From: a virus
IMG/VR virus record: IMGVR_UViG_3300033145_000668
Span: 31,175-95,174 of that record
Length of the DNA: 64,000 bases
Reading direction: 5' to 3' (one strand)
The notes beneath the pieces were generated by a model. The model was not told the DNA's origin and did no database searches. It saw only the letters and a list, made by a program, of their open reading frames with translations. The translations under genes were made by a program, and so were the position numbers. Numbering within the stretch: the stretch's first letter is position 1; each line of letters begins with the position of its first letter. Of the stretch, positions 8,528 to 17,458 are shown in pieces.

Positions 8528-9357
8528 TTTTTAATATCTACCTGACAGTCGAGACCATCAAGGAAGTGATTCATTTTTAACTTAATATCACAATAATTGC
8601 AATCTCCAAAATTAGAGCATTTTCTATACTGAGGTTTAGGTAAATTATGTTTTAACATTCCCGTAGCAAATTCGTCTTTGTATAAGTCTCGATGACATTT
8701 ATATATTAATCCGTCAGGAGCAATTAATAATTCTTTAGATTTACAAACTACATTTTCTAATTTCCCACTTAAACCTTCTGGATATTTATAGGTTCCATAT
8801 AATTGTCCATCTTGTTCTCCCATAAATTCTTTAGGATAAAAAAACAATTTTTTTAATCTAGTAATTTCTTCCATTTGATTGTTTTGTGCTCCTAATTCAG
8901 GACTAGTTAATCCAAATATACCTATTCTATATCCAGCATTTTGTAATTTTTCTGCTTTAGCTGCTAATTCATTTGGTTCCATTTGTGACGGATGATAACT
9001 TACTCTAATTGATTTATATGCCGGATTATCTTTATCGGTAAACCTTTCAGGAGTAGTATTTTTAATAAATTCATCGACATCAAATTGTAAATTAGTCAAT
9101 AAATCTACTTTAATATCATCTTTCAATCCATTTAATATTTTATAAAAATCCTTATGAATTGTCGGTTCTCCTCCTCCAAGAGTTAACGAAATATCTCTAA
9201 AATCAACTTTATTTAATTGTGCTATCCATTCATCACCCGACATTTCATTTCTTTTTCTTTTTACTGTTTTATTGTCATTAATACAATATGAACAATTAAG
9301 ATTGCATCGAAGAGTGAGGTAAGCTTCTACATAATTTATAGTTTCATCTATTTTCAT
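8524..9357 (-). CDS. radical SAM enzyme with C-terminal cysteine cluster
   Basis: 277 residues. 'LRCNLNCSYC' at about 17-26 is the CxxxCxxC site for the SAM-binding 4Fe-4S cluster and 'LGGGEPT' is the SAM-contact motif. The C-terminal cysteines (CKSKELL..., KCHRDLY, CSNFGDCNYC) suggest an auxiliary SPASM/twitch-like cluster. These enzymes modify peptides, sugars or alcohols; the substrate cannot be read here. It is coupled to GT2 and dehydrogenase genes, so a glycan or nucleotide-sugar substrate is inferred. Confidence 0.8.
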   Translation of the reverse strand: MKIDETINYVEAYLTLRCNLNCSYCINDNKTVKRKRNEMSGDEWIAQLNKVDFRDISLTLGGGEPTIHKDFYKILNGLKDDIKVDLLTNLQFDVDEFIKNTTPERFTDKDNPAYKSIRVSYHPSQMEPNELAAKAEKLQNAGYRIGIFGLTSPELGAQNNQMEEITRLKKLFFYPKEFMGEQDGQLYGTYKYPEGLSGKLENVVCKSKELLIAPDGLIYKCHRDLYKDEFATGMLKHNLPKPQYRKCSNFGDCNYCDIKLKMNHFLDGLDCQVDIKK

Positions 9358-10028
9358 GGGCGACGCTTCTCCATTTTAGGATAAATAAACATATCAATAA
9401 TAGCATTATCTCCTCTCGTAGCAGTAAAATAAATTGCATCAACAACTTCTTTTACATCCATTTGTTCTGGATTAGGTTCATTAAAAGGTGTATTTGTTGC
9501 TCCTGGATAAATAGTACTAACAGAAATATTAGTATCTTGTTTAATTAATTCATCTCTAACCGAATGAGACATCCCAACGAGCGCATGCTTACTAGCTGAA
9601 TAAGGACTTAAAAATGCACACTCTCTAGTTCCAACAGTAGATGCAATATTTATTATTTTTCCATAACCTTGTTCTTTCATTATTGGTATTATATATTTCA
9701 TCATATTAAACGCACCTTTAACATTTACATCCATTACTTTATCAAATTCTTCTTCTGTAATATCTTCTAATTTTCCAGACGTTTTTGTTCCTGCATTATT
9801 AACGAGACATCCTATATTTTTAATATTTTTATATATTGCTTTTTTAACTTCTTCTGAATTACTTACGTCACATTTAAAAAAATAATTTTTAGTAAATTCT
9901 TTACTCAATCGTTCTACTCCTTCATCTGTAGTAGACGTTCCATAAACTCTCCAATCTTCTCTAACAAACTTTTTAGTTAATTCATATCCAATTCCGCTAC
10001 TTGCTCCTGTTATTAATATCGATTTCAT
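9354..10028 (-). CDS. short-chain dehydrogenase/reductase
   Basis: 224 residues with the full SDR signature: 'ITGASSGIGYE' nucleotide-binding loop (residues 5-15), 'NNAGTKTSG', the Ser ... 'YSASKHALVG' catalytic Tyr-xxx-Lys and 'IYPGATNTPF'. It would reduce or oxidise a sugar or other hydroxyl using NAD(P)H. It sits between two radical SAM genes with 4-base overlaps, which supports one pathway. Confidence 0.9.
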   Translation of the reverse strand: MKSILITGASSGIGYELTKKFVREDWRVYGTSTTDEGVERLSKEFTKNYFFKCDVSNSEEVKKAIYKNIKNIGCLVNNAGTKTSGKLEDITEEEFDKVMDVNVKGAFNMMKYIIPIMKEQGYGKIINIASTVGTRECAFLSPYSASKHALVGMSHSVRDELIKQDTNISVSTIYPGATNTPFNEPNPEQMDVKEVVDAIYFTATRGDNAIIDMFIYPKMEKRRP

Positions 10029-11431
10029 CTTTTAGTTGGTTCTAATTTATTTGTTTTCTTTACTAATGCTTTTTGCTCGTCATCTGAATGTTGATAATCA
10101 TAAACATTTTTAGCAAAGAAATCCGTTTTAACATGAAAGTATGCTTTGAAAAATGCTTCACTATATTCTGCATTTAATGCTTGCTCTACAATCATATCTT
10201 TTAACTCTGGATAATAACAAGCAACAGTTCCGAGCGTAGCAAGATTTTTTAATATTCTTTTTCTATCTTCACTAAAATTCATAACCGAGTGATGCCCAAA
10301 AGACATATGCATATCACTGAAGTCACCATTGAAATAATTATTTTTTATACAGTAGTCACCCAATTCTGTTTTAGGATACGGTTGATAAATTGGGAAGTCA
10401 CAATAACCAACTTTATTTTTTATAATAAAATCAATACCAGCTAAATCATCTTCTAATGTAGAAGTTGGTAATCCTAACATAATATTTGGAACAACTGTTA
10501 TTCCATTATCTTGACATAATTTAATTCCATCTTCCATTGTTTCATTAGACATATTTCTTTTTAGTATATCATTTCTTATTCTATCATTTGTAGATTCAAT
10601 CGAACATTGTAGCGCTCTACAACCGGCATCTTTTAATAACCCAACATTTTCTTCATTTAACATATCGTATCTCATCATAGTAAAAAATGGAACTCCTACT
10701 TCTTTTGGAAACTTATCTGCAAATTCTTTTAACCATTTAGTATTTTTAGTAGTAAAAACATCATCATAAAATTTAATAGATTCTAAACCATATTTTTCTT
10801 TAATTTGTTTTACTTCTTCTATTACATAATCAACCGAATGCTTTCTAATTCTTTTTTGTCCTTTATACATTTTTTTAGCACTACTATTAAAACAATATGT
10901 ACATTGATACGGACAACCTCTTCCTACCATAAAATGTTTAGAACCTGATTTGCCTGTTTCATTACATTCTTCATTATTAAAAAATAATTCTCTATCTGGA
11001 AAAGGTAAATCATCTAAATTTTCTACTAATGGTCCTGGCTGTATAACTCTATCTACTGGTCTTTCGTAAATAAAATCTTTAAAAGTATTTTCAGCTTCTC
11101 CTCTAATTAAATAATCAAACTTCCCTTCTTCTAATACTTCTGGAAAGTATGTAGCGTGCGGTCCACCAATAACAGTTAATTGATTGGGAAATAGTTTTTT
11201 TAAACTTCTATTAAAATTAGTATAAAATACATGTTCTCCAGTTCCTCCTCCGTAAGCAACTAAATCCGGTTTATTTTCTCTTATTTTTTGTAATACATTT
11301 CCTTTTTCTATTATACCTAATGAAGTAGTACATCCTTCTTGTTTAGCATTTGCTGATAGTTGCATTATTCCTAATGGAGGATAGTAATCAACTTCTTTCA
11401 TTACAAACATTATTTTTTCTAATTTTTTCAT
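10025..11431 (-). CDS. B12-binding-domain radical SAM enzyme
   Basis: 468 residues. Residues about 1-140 form a B12-binding Rossmann-type domain ('YPPLGIMQLSANAKQEG', 'DLVAYGGGTGEH', 'TVIGGPHATYFPE', 'FDYLIRGEAE'). Next is a radical SAM core with 'GRGCPYQCTYCFNS' and 'LPTSTLEDD'. The family includes C-methylases and ring-forming enzymes. The start at 11431 gives an ATGA overlap with the transketolase half upstream; an in-frame ATG 27 bases earlier is less likely. The substrate is unknown; context suggests a sugar or lipid. Confidence 0.85.
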   Translation of the reverse strand: MKKLEKIMFVMKEVDYYPPLGIMQLSANAKQEGCTTSLGIIEKGNVLQKIRENKPDLVAYGGGTGEHVFYTNFNRSLKKLFPNQLTVIGGPHATYFPEVLEEGKFDYLIRGEAENTFKDFIYERPVDRVIQPGPLVENLDDLPFPDRELFFNNEECNETGKSGSKHFMVGRGCPYQCTYCFNSSAKKMYKGQKRIRKHSVDYVIEEVKQIKEKYGLESIKFYDDVFTTKNTKWLKEFADKFPKEVGVPFFTMMRYDMLNEENVGLLKDAGCRALQCSIESTNDRIRNDILKRNMSNETMEDGIKLCQDNGITVVPNIMLGLPTSTLEDDLAGIDFIIKNKVGYCDFPIYQPYPKTELGDYCIKNNYFNGDFSDMHMSFGHHSVMNFSEDRKRILKNLATLGTVACYYPELKDMIVEQALNAEYSEAFFKAYFHVKTDFFAKNVYDYQHSDDEQKALVKKTNKLEPTKR

Positions 11432-11898
11432 TTTAACTTCTTTAAACTCATAAAACACGGTTCATCAGTTTCAAATATTTTTTTAATACTACAATCTAAA
11501 GCTCGTTCATCAATAGGATAAAATTGCTCAATGTTATCAAATACTAACATTATCGATTCATCAATACACCTATGCGTAATTCCCTGGTCAGGATAATCAC
11601 AATATCCTATAAGTTTAACATTAGTTTTCATTGCATCAATATCTACTTTTATCATTTCAAACGCGCGTTCAATTAAAAATGGAGTAATTGTATAGACTAA
11701 TGGTTTTAATCCTTGTAGAGCCATTCCTGCAGCCATTGCAACCATCGTTTGTTCACATATACCGACATTAATAACTCTTTCTGGAAAATCTTTTTCACAA
11801 TCTGTGAAGACGCCATAGCCGATGTCTCCGAGTAGTAAAACTATTCGCTCGTCTTTTTTCATTTGCTTGTATAGTTCTTTTCCGAATTTATAACGCAT
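11428..11898 (-). CDS. transketolase pyrimidine-binding half (minimal)
   Basis: 156 residues matching the PYR domain of transketolase: 'LLGDIGYGVF', then 'VGICEQTMVAMAAGMALQG', where the Glu is the residue that activates thiamine diphosphate, and 'GYCDYPDQGITH'. The usual C-terminal transketolase domain is missing, so it is about half the size of ordinary split subunits. It should pair with the PP half at 12055-12663 to move two-carbon ketol units. The 43-residue basic peptide gene lies between the two halves. Confidence 0.85.
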   Translation of the reverse strand: MRYKFGKELYKQMKKDERIVLLLGDIGYGVFTDCEKDFPERVINVGICEQTMVAMAAGMALQGLKPLVYTITPFLIERAFEMIKVDIDAMKTNVKLIGYCDYPDQGITHRCIDESIMLVFDNIEQFYPIDERALDCSIKKIFETDEPCFMSLKKLK

Positions 11899-11921
11899 TT
11901 TAAATTTAAAGGAAATCGCTA

Positions 11922-12053
11922 TTAGCGACTTCCTTTTAATCCACCTGTCTTTTTTCCGACTCCCTTTCCATCAGCTCTTCCCTTACCTTCTCCTCGTCCG
12001 TCTCTTGGTCCTTTAGCTCCACTTCTCGGTCCTGTTTTATCTCTTTTTGGCAT
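11922..12053 (-). CDS. 43-aa Gly/Lys/Arg-rich peptide
   Basis: The peptide begins MPKRDKTGPRSGAKG and continues with repeated G-(K/R/E)-G units to the end. It starts 2 bases after the transketolase PP half stops and ends 23 bases before the PYR half starts, so it belongs to the operon. A 'D.TGPR.G' start is also seen in small Gly-rich proteins of archaea and bacteria. It could bind nucleic acid or be a substrate of the nearby radical SAM enzymes; neither is shown. Confidence 0.6.
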   Translation of the reverse strand: MPKRDKTGPRSGAKGPRDGRGEGKGRADGKGVGKKTGGLKGSR

Positions 12054-12054
12054 T

Positions 12055-12663
12055 TTATTTTTCCTCCTTTATATTTTTAAAATCATTTATTATCTCCTCA
12101 TATTTTTCATCTGTAATTTCCATAACGTGCGGATATTCTTTTTTTCTACCGTAAAAATCTATGTCTGTAGTTTCCATTAAATTTTCAATCATTTTTACAT
12201 TAACATCTCTCATTGCTTGTTTACCATTATAATCAACGTGAATATGTAAATTAGTTAATTCTAATTCATTTGCTAATATTAAACTTTCCCAGGTAGTTCC
12301 TTCAGCGCATTCTCCATCTCCTAATAAAACATGAATAGTTCCTTCTTCTCCTTTTATAAATTTAGCAACGGCCATTCCAACAGCAAGTGGTAATCCATGT
12401 CCTAAGCTACCGGTTGTACAACTTACTCCATTTTCAATATCAATATCTGGATGTTGTTGTTTAAAATCTGGATTATAACCATAATATTCTAATACAGTAA
12501 ATAATGCTTTACACGCGTGACCTTTTGATAAAATAAAAACGTCATTATCAAAATCAAACTCTTCATAAATTTGTTCTATGATAGGAAGTGCGGATAGACA
12601 ACTAGCAAAGTGATGGTCACCATATTCTTTACATACATCTAATAATCTTTGTTTTAGTTCCAT
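12055..12663 (-). CDS. transketolase thiamine-diphosphate-binding half (minimal)
   Basis: 202 residues of the PP domain: 'LSKGHACKALF' (substrate loop), 'TTGSLGHGLPLAVGMA' and 'VLLGDGECAEGTTWE', the GDG...N-type ThDP/Mg motif with Glu in the usual place. It is shorter than ordinary N-terminal transketolase subunits. It pairs with 11428-11898. In an operon with a dehydrogenase and glycosyltransferases it may build an unusual branched or deoxy sugar; that is inference. Confidence 0.85.
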   Translation of the reverse strand: MELKQRLLDVCKEYGDHHFASCLSALPIIEQIYEEFDFDNDVFILSKGHACKALFTVLEYYGYNPDFKQQHPDIDIENGVSCTTGSLGHGLPLAVGMAVAKFIKGEEGTIHVLLGDGECAEGTTWESLILANELELTNLHIHVDYNGKQAMRDVNVKMIENLMETTDIDFYGRKKEYPHVMEITDEKYEEIINDFKNIKEEK

Positions 12664-12664
12664 T

Positions 12665-13756
12665 TTAAATAAAATTAATCCCCCTTGGTGGATTTACGTA
12701 ATTATAAATAAATTCGTTAATTTTATCTTGTCTGCACGCTCCCTTACAATCATTATGAACATCAAAATTCTTCATTGTTTTAATTACTTCCCAATACTTC
12801 TCGCTTTCAATTATTTCTTTAATATTATTATCATGTATATTACCCATTAAAAATTCCTTTTTTCCGAATAGATGCCCACAAGGAAAAACATCTCCATTAC
12901 CTGATATTTGTACTAGTAAAGGAATTCCCAAACATCCATCATAAGGTCTTTTTCCTTCTTGTTCCATTAAAACTCTTTTAGCAATTATTTTAGTATTATC
13001 AGTTGACGTCGCTTCACAAATATCTAATACTTCTTTTACTCTCGGTGAGTTATAATCTTTTATATCAAACTTTATATCATTAACACTTTCATTTCCTTCT
13101 GGTAAACTACATTGTTTAATTAAAAAATAATCTACTCCTAACTCTACTGCCAGTTTAGCTTCTACAATCATTTCTTCATCCATCATTCCTGGAACATAAA
13201 CAGACTGTAAACCAATTTCACATTTATATCCTTTTTCTTTTTTTAGTTCAATCATTCTTCTAATATTTTTTAATAGTATATCGAATCCATCTACTCTATG
13301 TATTTTTAAATATCCTTCTTTAGTTCCTGCGCTTAAATTAAATCTCATCCAAGTACAATTTCTTAAAATATTTTCTATTTTTTTATCATCCGTTAATAAT
13401 AAACCATTAGTAGAAATAGCAATATCCAATCCATTTTTCTTTCCAACATCCATTGCTTCGTAAATATGAGGATTACAAGTCGGTTCTCCATCTCCAATCA
13501 ATCCAATTCCTTTAATTCCAATTTTAGGAGCAGTTTCAAATAAACTAATTAATGCATCTTTTTTGATATGTTCTCCTGACATGTTTTGATAAGCTCCATA
13601 ACAATAAACACAATTAATATTACAAGTTTTAGTTGCACCCATATCAATATATAGAGGAGCTATTCTTTTACCATCTCTAAAATGTTCATGAACTCTATCC
13701 ATATGCCAAAGCAATTTAGTTCCATTCATTCTGTGTGTTTTGTCTACTTTATTCAT
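12665..13756 (-). CDS. radical SAM/SPASM enzyme
   Basis: 363 residues. 'TCNINCVYCYGAY' (about 44-56) binds the SAM cluster and 'LIGDGEPTCNP' is the SAM motif. The C-terminal cysteines (CLGIPLLV, FPCGHLFG, DCKGACRQ) with 'GDVFPCGHL' and 'MGNIHDNNIKEI' are a good SPASM match. Family members modify peptides or sugars. It overlaps the next upstream gene by 8 bases. Confidence 0.85.
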   Translation of the reverse strand: MNKVDKTHRMNGTKLLWHMDRVHEHFRDGKRIAPLYIDMGATKTCNINCVYCYGAYQNMSGEHIKKDALISLFETAPKIGIKGIGLIGDGEPTCNPHIYEAMDVGKKNGLDIAISTNGLLLTDDKKIENILRNCTWMRFNLSAGTKEGYLKIHRVDGFDILLKNIRRMIELKKEKGYKCEIGLQSVYVPGMMDEEMIVEAKLAVELGVDYFLIKQCSLPEGNESVNDIKFDIKDYNSPRVKEVLDICEATSTDNTKIIAKRVLMEQEGKRPYDGCLGIPLLVQISGNGDVFPCGHLFGKKEFLMGNIHDNNIKEIIESEKYWEVIKTMKNFDVHNDCKGACRQDKINEFIYNYVNPPRGINFI

Positions 13757-15470
13757 CTTTTTTCATTAACCTCCAATCTGGTACTTTAGCCATTACTATT
13801 AAATTATTTTTTTGTGCAAATTCATCAACAGCAATTTTAACTCCAGGATGATTTGGTTTAATATCATAATCGTGTCCGCATATAATTCCACCATCTTTCA
13901 ACATAGGATAATAATTTTCTATATCTTCCTTTACACTTTTATATGCATGATTTCCATCTAAATAAATAAAATCAATGTTATTAGGAATATCTTCAAGTGC
14001 GTCGGTAGCTGATTTTTTAATTCTAATTATTTTATCTTCACTCCCCTTCAATAATATATTAGATATTTTTTCAGCATCTTCAAAAGACGAGACCTTTAAA
14101 CTTGTATCCATAGTAGATATGCCATCTTTAAAATCATCAAACTCGCAATAAGGGTCTATTAGATATAATTTGTCTATATTCAAGTTTTGTAAAATAGATA
14201 ATGCATTTTCGCCTTTCCAGGTTCCAACTTCAACTGCAACTATTTTTTTATCTTCAAACTCTTTCATTGCTATTTCTGTTGAGGGTCTTAATTTTATTTC
14301 TTTTATAACCGGACTTGGACATTTTTTAAAATACATTATATTTCTATACGGTCTACTACTTTTTTCATCATAAATTAATTCAAAATTATGTTTTAATGAT
14401 AGTTCAAGTAATTTTTCTCTATCGCAACCTTTAATATTTTCTTGCATTCTTTTATATCCTTCCTGAACTCCAGAACTAAAACCTTCAAACTGGACTTCCA
14501 TAATTACTTCATTTGAATTACTAAATGCATCATTTAAAAATCTTTCTGTATTAGGAACATGATGTAGCATATTTAATATTAAAATAATATCGTGTCTTTC
14601 TGGTAATTTATCTTTACCTGCTTCGTATTTCTTAAAATCCATATTAGTAAAACATTTTACTTTTGCTATCTCTCCTGCTGTGTCACAAGCTTGTTGAAAT
14701 AAATCGTAACCAACTATTCTATTTGCTCTCATATCTCCAACCTTAAAACAATAATAACCGTTTAAACAACCTATATCTGCAACTGATTTATTTTTCCAAT
14801 TAACTAAATCCTTTATTTGATTCCAAGTTTCTATTTCATATCCAGCATATCCTCCTATTTGATAACCATAAGGCAATGATATAGTTTGATAAAATTTATC
14901 ATAATTAGTTCCATTTAGCGATTCTGCTGGTAATTTTTTCAAATCTTCAATTATTTTAATTACTTTATTTTCATCAACACCAATTATTATTTTCATCATT
15001 TTAGCATATTCTGTAATATTTTTAAATTTACCATTTATTGCATGATAACACTCTGCATTAGATAAATTGAAATTTTTATAAATTTTTTCATATGCATTAA
15101 TAACAAATCTTTTATCTACTCTATCTGGATTAATTCCTGAATCTCTTGATTGTATTCTATTCACTATTGTCTCTGCGTCTGTAAAAATTATAATTGGTTT
15201 AATAATATGAGTTTTTAATTTAGATTTTAAATACATAAAATTTTTACCATGCATCTTTCCATTTATAATTGATAAATATCCATCTAAAAATATATCGTCG
15301 TTTGGTTTGTCTTCGCATTCTTCTACAACTTTATCCATTGATAAATTGAACTCTTCTTCCGTTCCATAAATTGGTAATATATCGGCTGGTATTACAAATC
15401 CGCCTATTGACTTCGCAAATGTTGTTTTTCCACTTTCTCCCATTCCTAATAATATTTTTAGTTCAGCCAT
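13749..15470 (-). CDS. kinase-like P-loop plus two methyltransferase domains (fusion)
   Basis: 573 residues with three parts. Residues 1-150 have a P-loop (GMGESGKTTFAKS, 9-21), an 'IFLDGYLS' Walker B-like strand and 'RIQSRDSG', as in small-molecule kinases. Residues about 205-380 are a Rossmann methyltransferase ('VADIGCLNGYYCFKVG', 'VGYDLF', 'ILILNMLHHVPN') close to CmoB/DUF1698 proteins. Residues about 395-573 are a second methyltransferase ('AVEVGTWKGENALSI', 'DFIYLDGNHAYKSV', 'DYDIKPNHPGV'), as in Methyltransf_24. The combination is unusual. Probably it phosphorylates and methylates a glycan or lipid part. Confidence 0.8.
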   Translation of the reverse strand: MAELKILLGMGESGKTTFAKSIGGFVIPADILPIYGTEEEFNLSMDKVVEECEDKPNDDIFLDGYLSIINGKMHGKNFMYLKSKLKTHIIKPIIIFTDAETIVNRIQSRDSGINPDRVDKRFVINAYEKIYKNFNLSNAECYHAINGKFKNITEYAKMMKIIIGVDENKVIKIIEDLKKLPAESLNGTNYDKFYQTISLPYGYQIGGYAGYEIETWNQIKDLVNWKNKSVADIGCLNGYYCFKVGDMRANRIVGYDLFQQACDTAGEIAKVKCFTNMDFKKYEAGKDKLPERHDIILILNMLHHVPNTERFLNDAFSNSNEVIMEVQFEGFSSGVQEGYKRMQENIKGCDREKLLELSLKHNFELIYDEKSSRPYRNIMYFKKCPSPVIKEIKLRPSTEIAMKEFEDKKIVAVEVGTWKGENALSILQNLNIDKLYLIDPYCEFDDFKDGISTMDTSLKVSSFEDAEKISNILLKGSEDKIIRIKKSATDALEDIPNNIDFIYLDGNHAYKSVKEDIENYYPMLKDGGIICGHDYDIKPNHPGVKIAVDEFAQKNNLIVMAKVPDWRLMKKDE

Positions 15471-16354
15471 TCATCCACCTGTTCTTTTATTTTATTATAA
15501 CAATCACTATCTGCATTTACAAATAAATAATTTTTATTTTCTAAATATTCTTTTCTCATTACTATTTCCGCCGGTCCTGCTCCCGTACTATCTGGAGTTG
15601 CTATAATTGTTGGTTTATTAGAATGAAATCTATGGTAAGTAAACATTGAACTACTTCCAAACATATAATCAATTGTTCTGATATAATAAAATAATTCACT
15701 TATAGTTAACTTACTTCTTAAATCAATAATAAGTCTATTACTAATATCTAAATTAATTTCTTCTAAATTTCCAATCAAAATACATCTTATATTATTACCG
15801 GTGCAATATTCAATAAATTTTTTATAAAATGTTTCATTAATAAAGATTCCTTTTTTTCTTACATGTATCAAAAGAATTTTAGGACTATTATTTGCTGACT
15901 CTAATGGTTTTCTTTCTAAATCTAATAAAATATTTTCACCATTTTTCCATTCATAAATTTCCTTTCCCATTACAGCAGAAATAAAAATATCATTATCGTT
16001 AATTTTATCTTTCATATATTCTTTTGTTTCTGATAATCTATAAAATAGAAAATCATTTTTAATATTTTCATAAATAATTCCTTTTTGTCTATCAACACCG
16101 TCTGGAAAATAAATATTTTTATAAGAACCACATTCTTTTGGGACAATAATCCAATCATCAGAATATCTATTTAATAATTCTTCAGCTGTAAATCTTTCAT
16201 TAATAAAAGTATTATCATGAAAATAAATACAATCTATATATATTTTTATATCTTCTTTTTTAAGATTTTTTTCTTTTAATATTGCTGGTAACATAGCTAA
16301 AAGGTCATACCAATCGCCCAACCCACACTGCAGATATAATATTAATTTTGTCAT
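15458..16354 (-). CDS. GT9/heptosyltransferase-like glycosyltransferase
   Basis: 298 residues. 'LYLQCGLGDWYDLLAMLPAI' at the N terminus, a central 'PKILLIHVRKKG' and C-terminal 'TISELFYYIRTIDYMFGSSS' with 'HSNKPTIIATPDSTGAGP' follow the GT-B pattern of heptosyltransferase-like (GT9) proteins. It overlaps the three-domain fusion gene by 13 bases. Sugar donor unknown. Confidence 0.65.
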   Translation of the reverse strand: MTKLILYLQCGLGDWYDLLAMLPAILKEKNLKKEDIKIYIDCIYFHDNTFINERFTAEELLNRYSDDWIIVPKECGSYKNIYFPDGVDRQKGIIYENIKNDFLFYRLSETKEYMKDKINDNDIFISAVMGKEIYEWKNGENILLDLERKPLESANNSPKILLIHVRKKGIFINETFYKKFIEYCTGNNIRCILIGNLEEINLDISNRLIIDLRSKLTISELFYYIRTIDYMFGSSSMFTYHRFHSNKPTIIATPDSTGAGPAEIVMRKEYLENKNYLFVNADSDCYNKIKEQVDEWLN

Positions 16355-16355
16355 T

Positions 16356-16517
16356 TTATTGTTCCCCTCTCATTGCTTTTACCCAACCACTGTAGCCACC
16401 AGATGGATATTTCTTTCCATTTTCATCTTTACAAAATACATCTTCAAACCATAATTTTTCTTGTGCCACTTCTTTTAATATTCTAATTTCTTCTTGTGTA
16501 AATTCTTCTTTACTCAT
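16356..16517 (-). CDS. small protein (53 aa), unknown
   Basis: The peptide begins MSKEEFTQEEIRILKEVAQE and ends with a Gly-rich 'PSGGYSGWVKAMRG'. It is joined to the radical SAM gene upstream by an ATGA overlap and ends 1 base before the GT9-like gene starts. No family recognised. Confidence 0.55.
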   Translation of the reverse strand: MSKEEFTQEEIRILKEVAQEKLWFEDVFCKDENGKKYPSGGYSGWVKAMRGEQ

Positions 16518-17458
16518 ACAAACTTCACATGTTCAGGAATATTTTTAATTTTTTTGAGAGCATCATTATATTGTGAATAATAACAAACGTCACATACCGA
16601 ACCATCGAAATGTTTTTGTTCTTTAAATATGCATTCCAAATCTTCTAGTTCTCCCATTTTCATATTATCTACATAATCCCTATTTTGTCCTATAATAGCA
16701 TATTGCGCTCCGCAGCATGGAAATATTCCTTCTGGAGCAATTACTGGTTTTAATAAACTGATATAACAATCTTTTGTACCAAATGTACTATCTTTTCTTC
16801 CTTGATAAATAACCTTCGAATCATCAAAATTATTTTGAAAATATACCTGCAATAAACTTAAATCTGGAACATTTTTTAAATTTAAAAGGTCAGAAACTAA
16901 TCTTACATGAGTCATATTCACATCATTAGCAAACTTTATTACTTCTCCTATTATTTCATAATTAGGATTATTAGTAACAACGTGACTAAATGCCCAACCT
17001 GTGTTTGGATTTTTTTGAATAGCATTATATATTTTTGAAAAATTAGGAACTCTATCATCTGAACTTGATATTCTACACCAAGTTAAATTATCATGAAATT
17101 TTAATTTATCAATATTATTACCATTAGAAACTAAACCAACTTCCATTCCTTTTTCTAATGCATAATCTATTGTTTCATTAATTTGTTTATATAACATTGG
17201 TTCTCCTCCTCCAGTAATAGTCACAGCTTTAGTACCATATTCTTTACTAACATCTAATATTCTTTTTATTTCTTCAAATGGTATCTTTTTCTTTTTATCT
17301 CTATCTGAACAAGAACAAAATTCACAATTTAAATCACAAGCATTTGTTGGAATTAACTGGATGTGATATGGTTTAATTTTATCATTATCGTGTATATTAT
17401 TATGCATTAATTTAACCGGAAATGAACTTGCTGATGTGTATGATTCTACTGATTTCAT
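16514..17458 (-). CDS. radical SAM enzyme with C-terminal cysteines
   Basis: 314 residues. 'TNACDLNCEFCSC' (about 37-49) and 'ITGGGEPMLY' define the radical SAM core. Later cysteines (KDCYISLL, FPCCGAQ, VCDVCYYSQ) suggest an auxiliary cluster. It is linked by 4-base overlaps to a GT2-like gene upstream and the 53-residue gene downstream. It is the third SPASM-like enzyme of the cluster and differs clearly from the other two. Confidence 0.8.
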   Translation of the reverse strand: MKSVESYTSASSFPVKLMHNNIHDNDKIKPYHIQLIPTNACDLNCEFCSCSDRDKKKKIPFEEIKRILDVSKEYGTKAVTITGGGEPMLYKQINETIDYALEKGMEVGLVSNGNNIDKLKFHDNLTWCRISSSDDRVPNFSKIYNAIQKNPNTGWAFSHVVTNNPNYEIIGEVIKFANDVNMTHVRLVSDLLNLKNVPDLSLLQVYFQNNFDDSKVIYQGRKDSTFGTKDCYISLLKPVIAPEGIFPCCGAQYAIIGQNRDYVDNMKMGELEDLECIFKEQKHFDGSVCDVCYYSQYNDALKKIKNIPEHVKFV

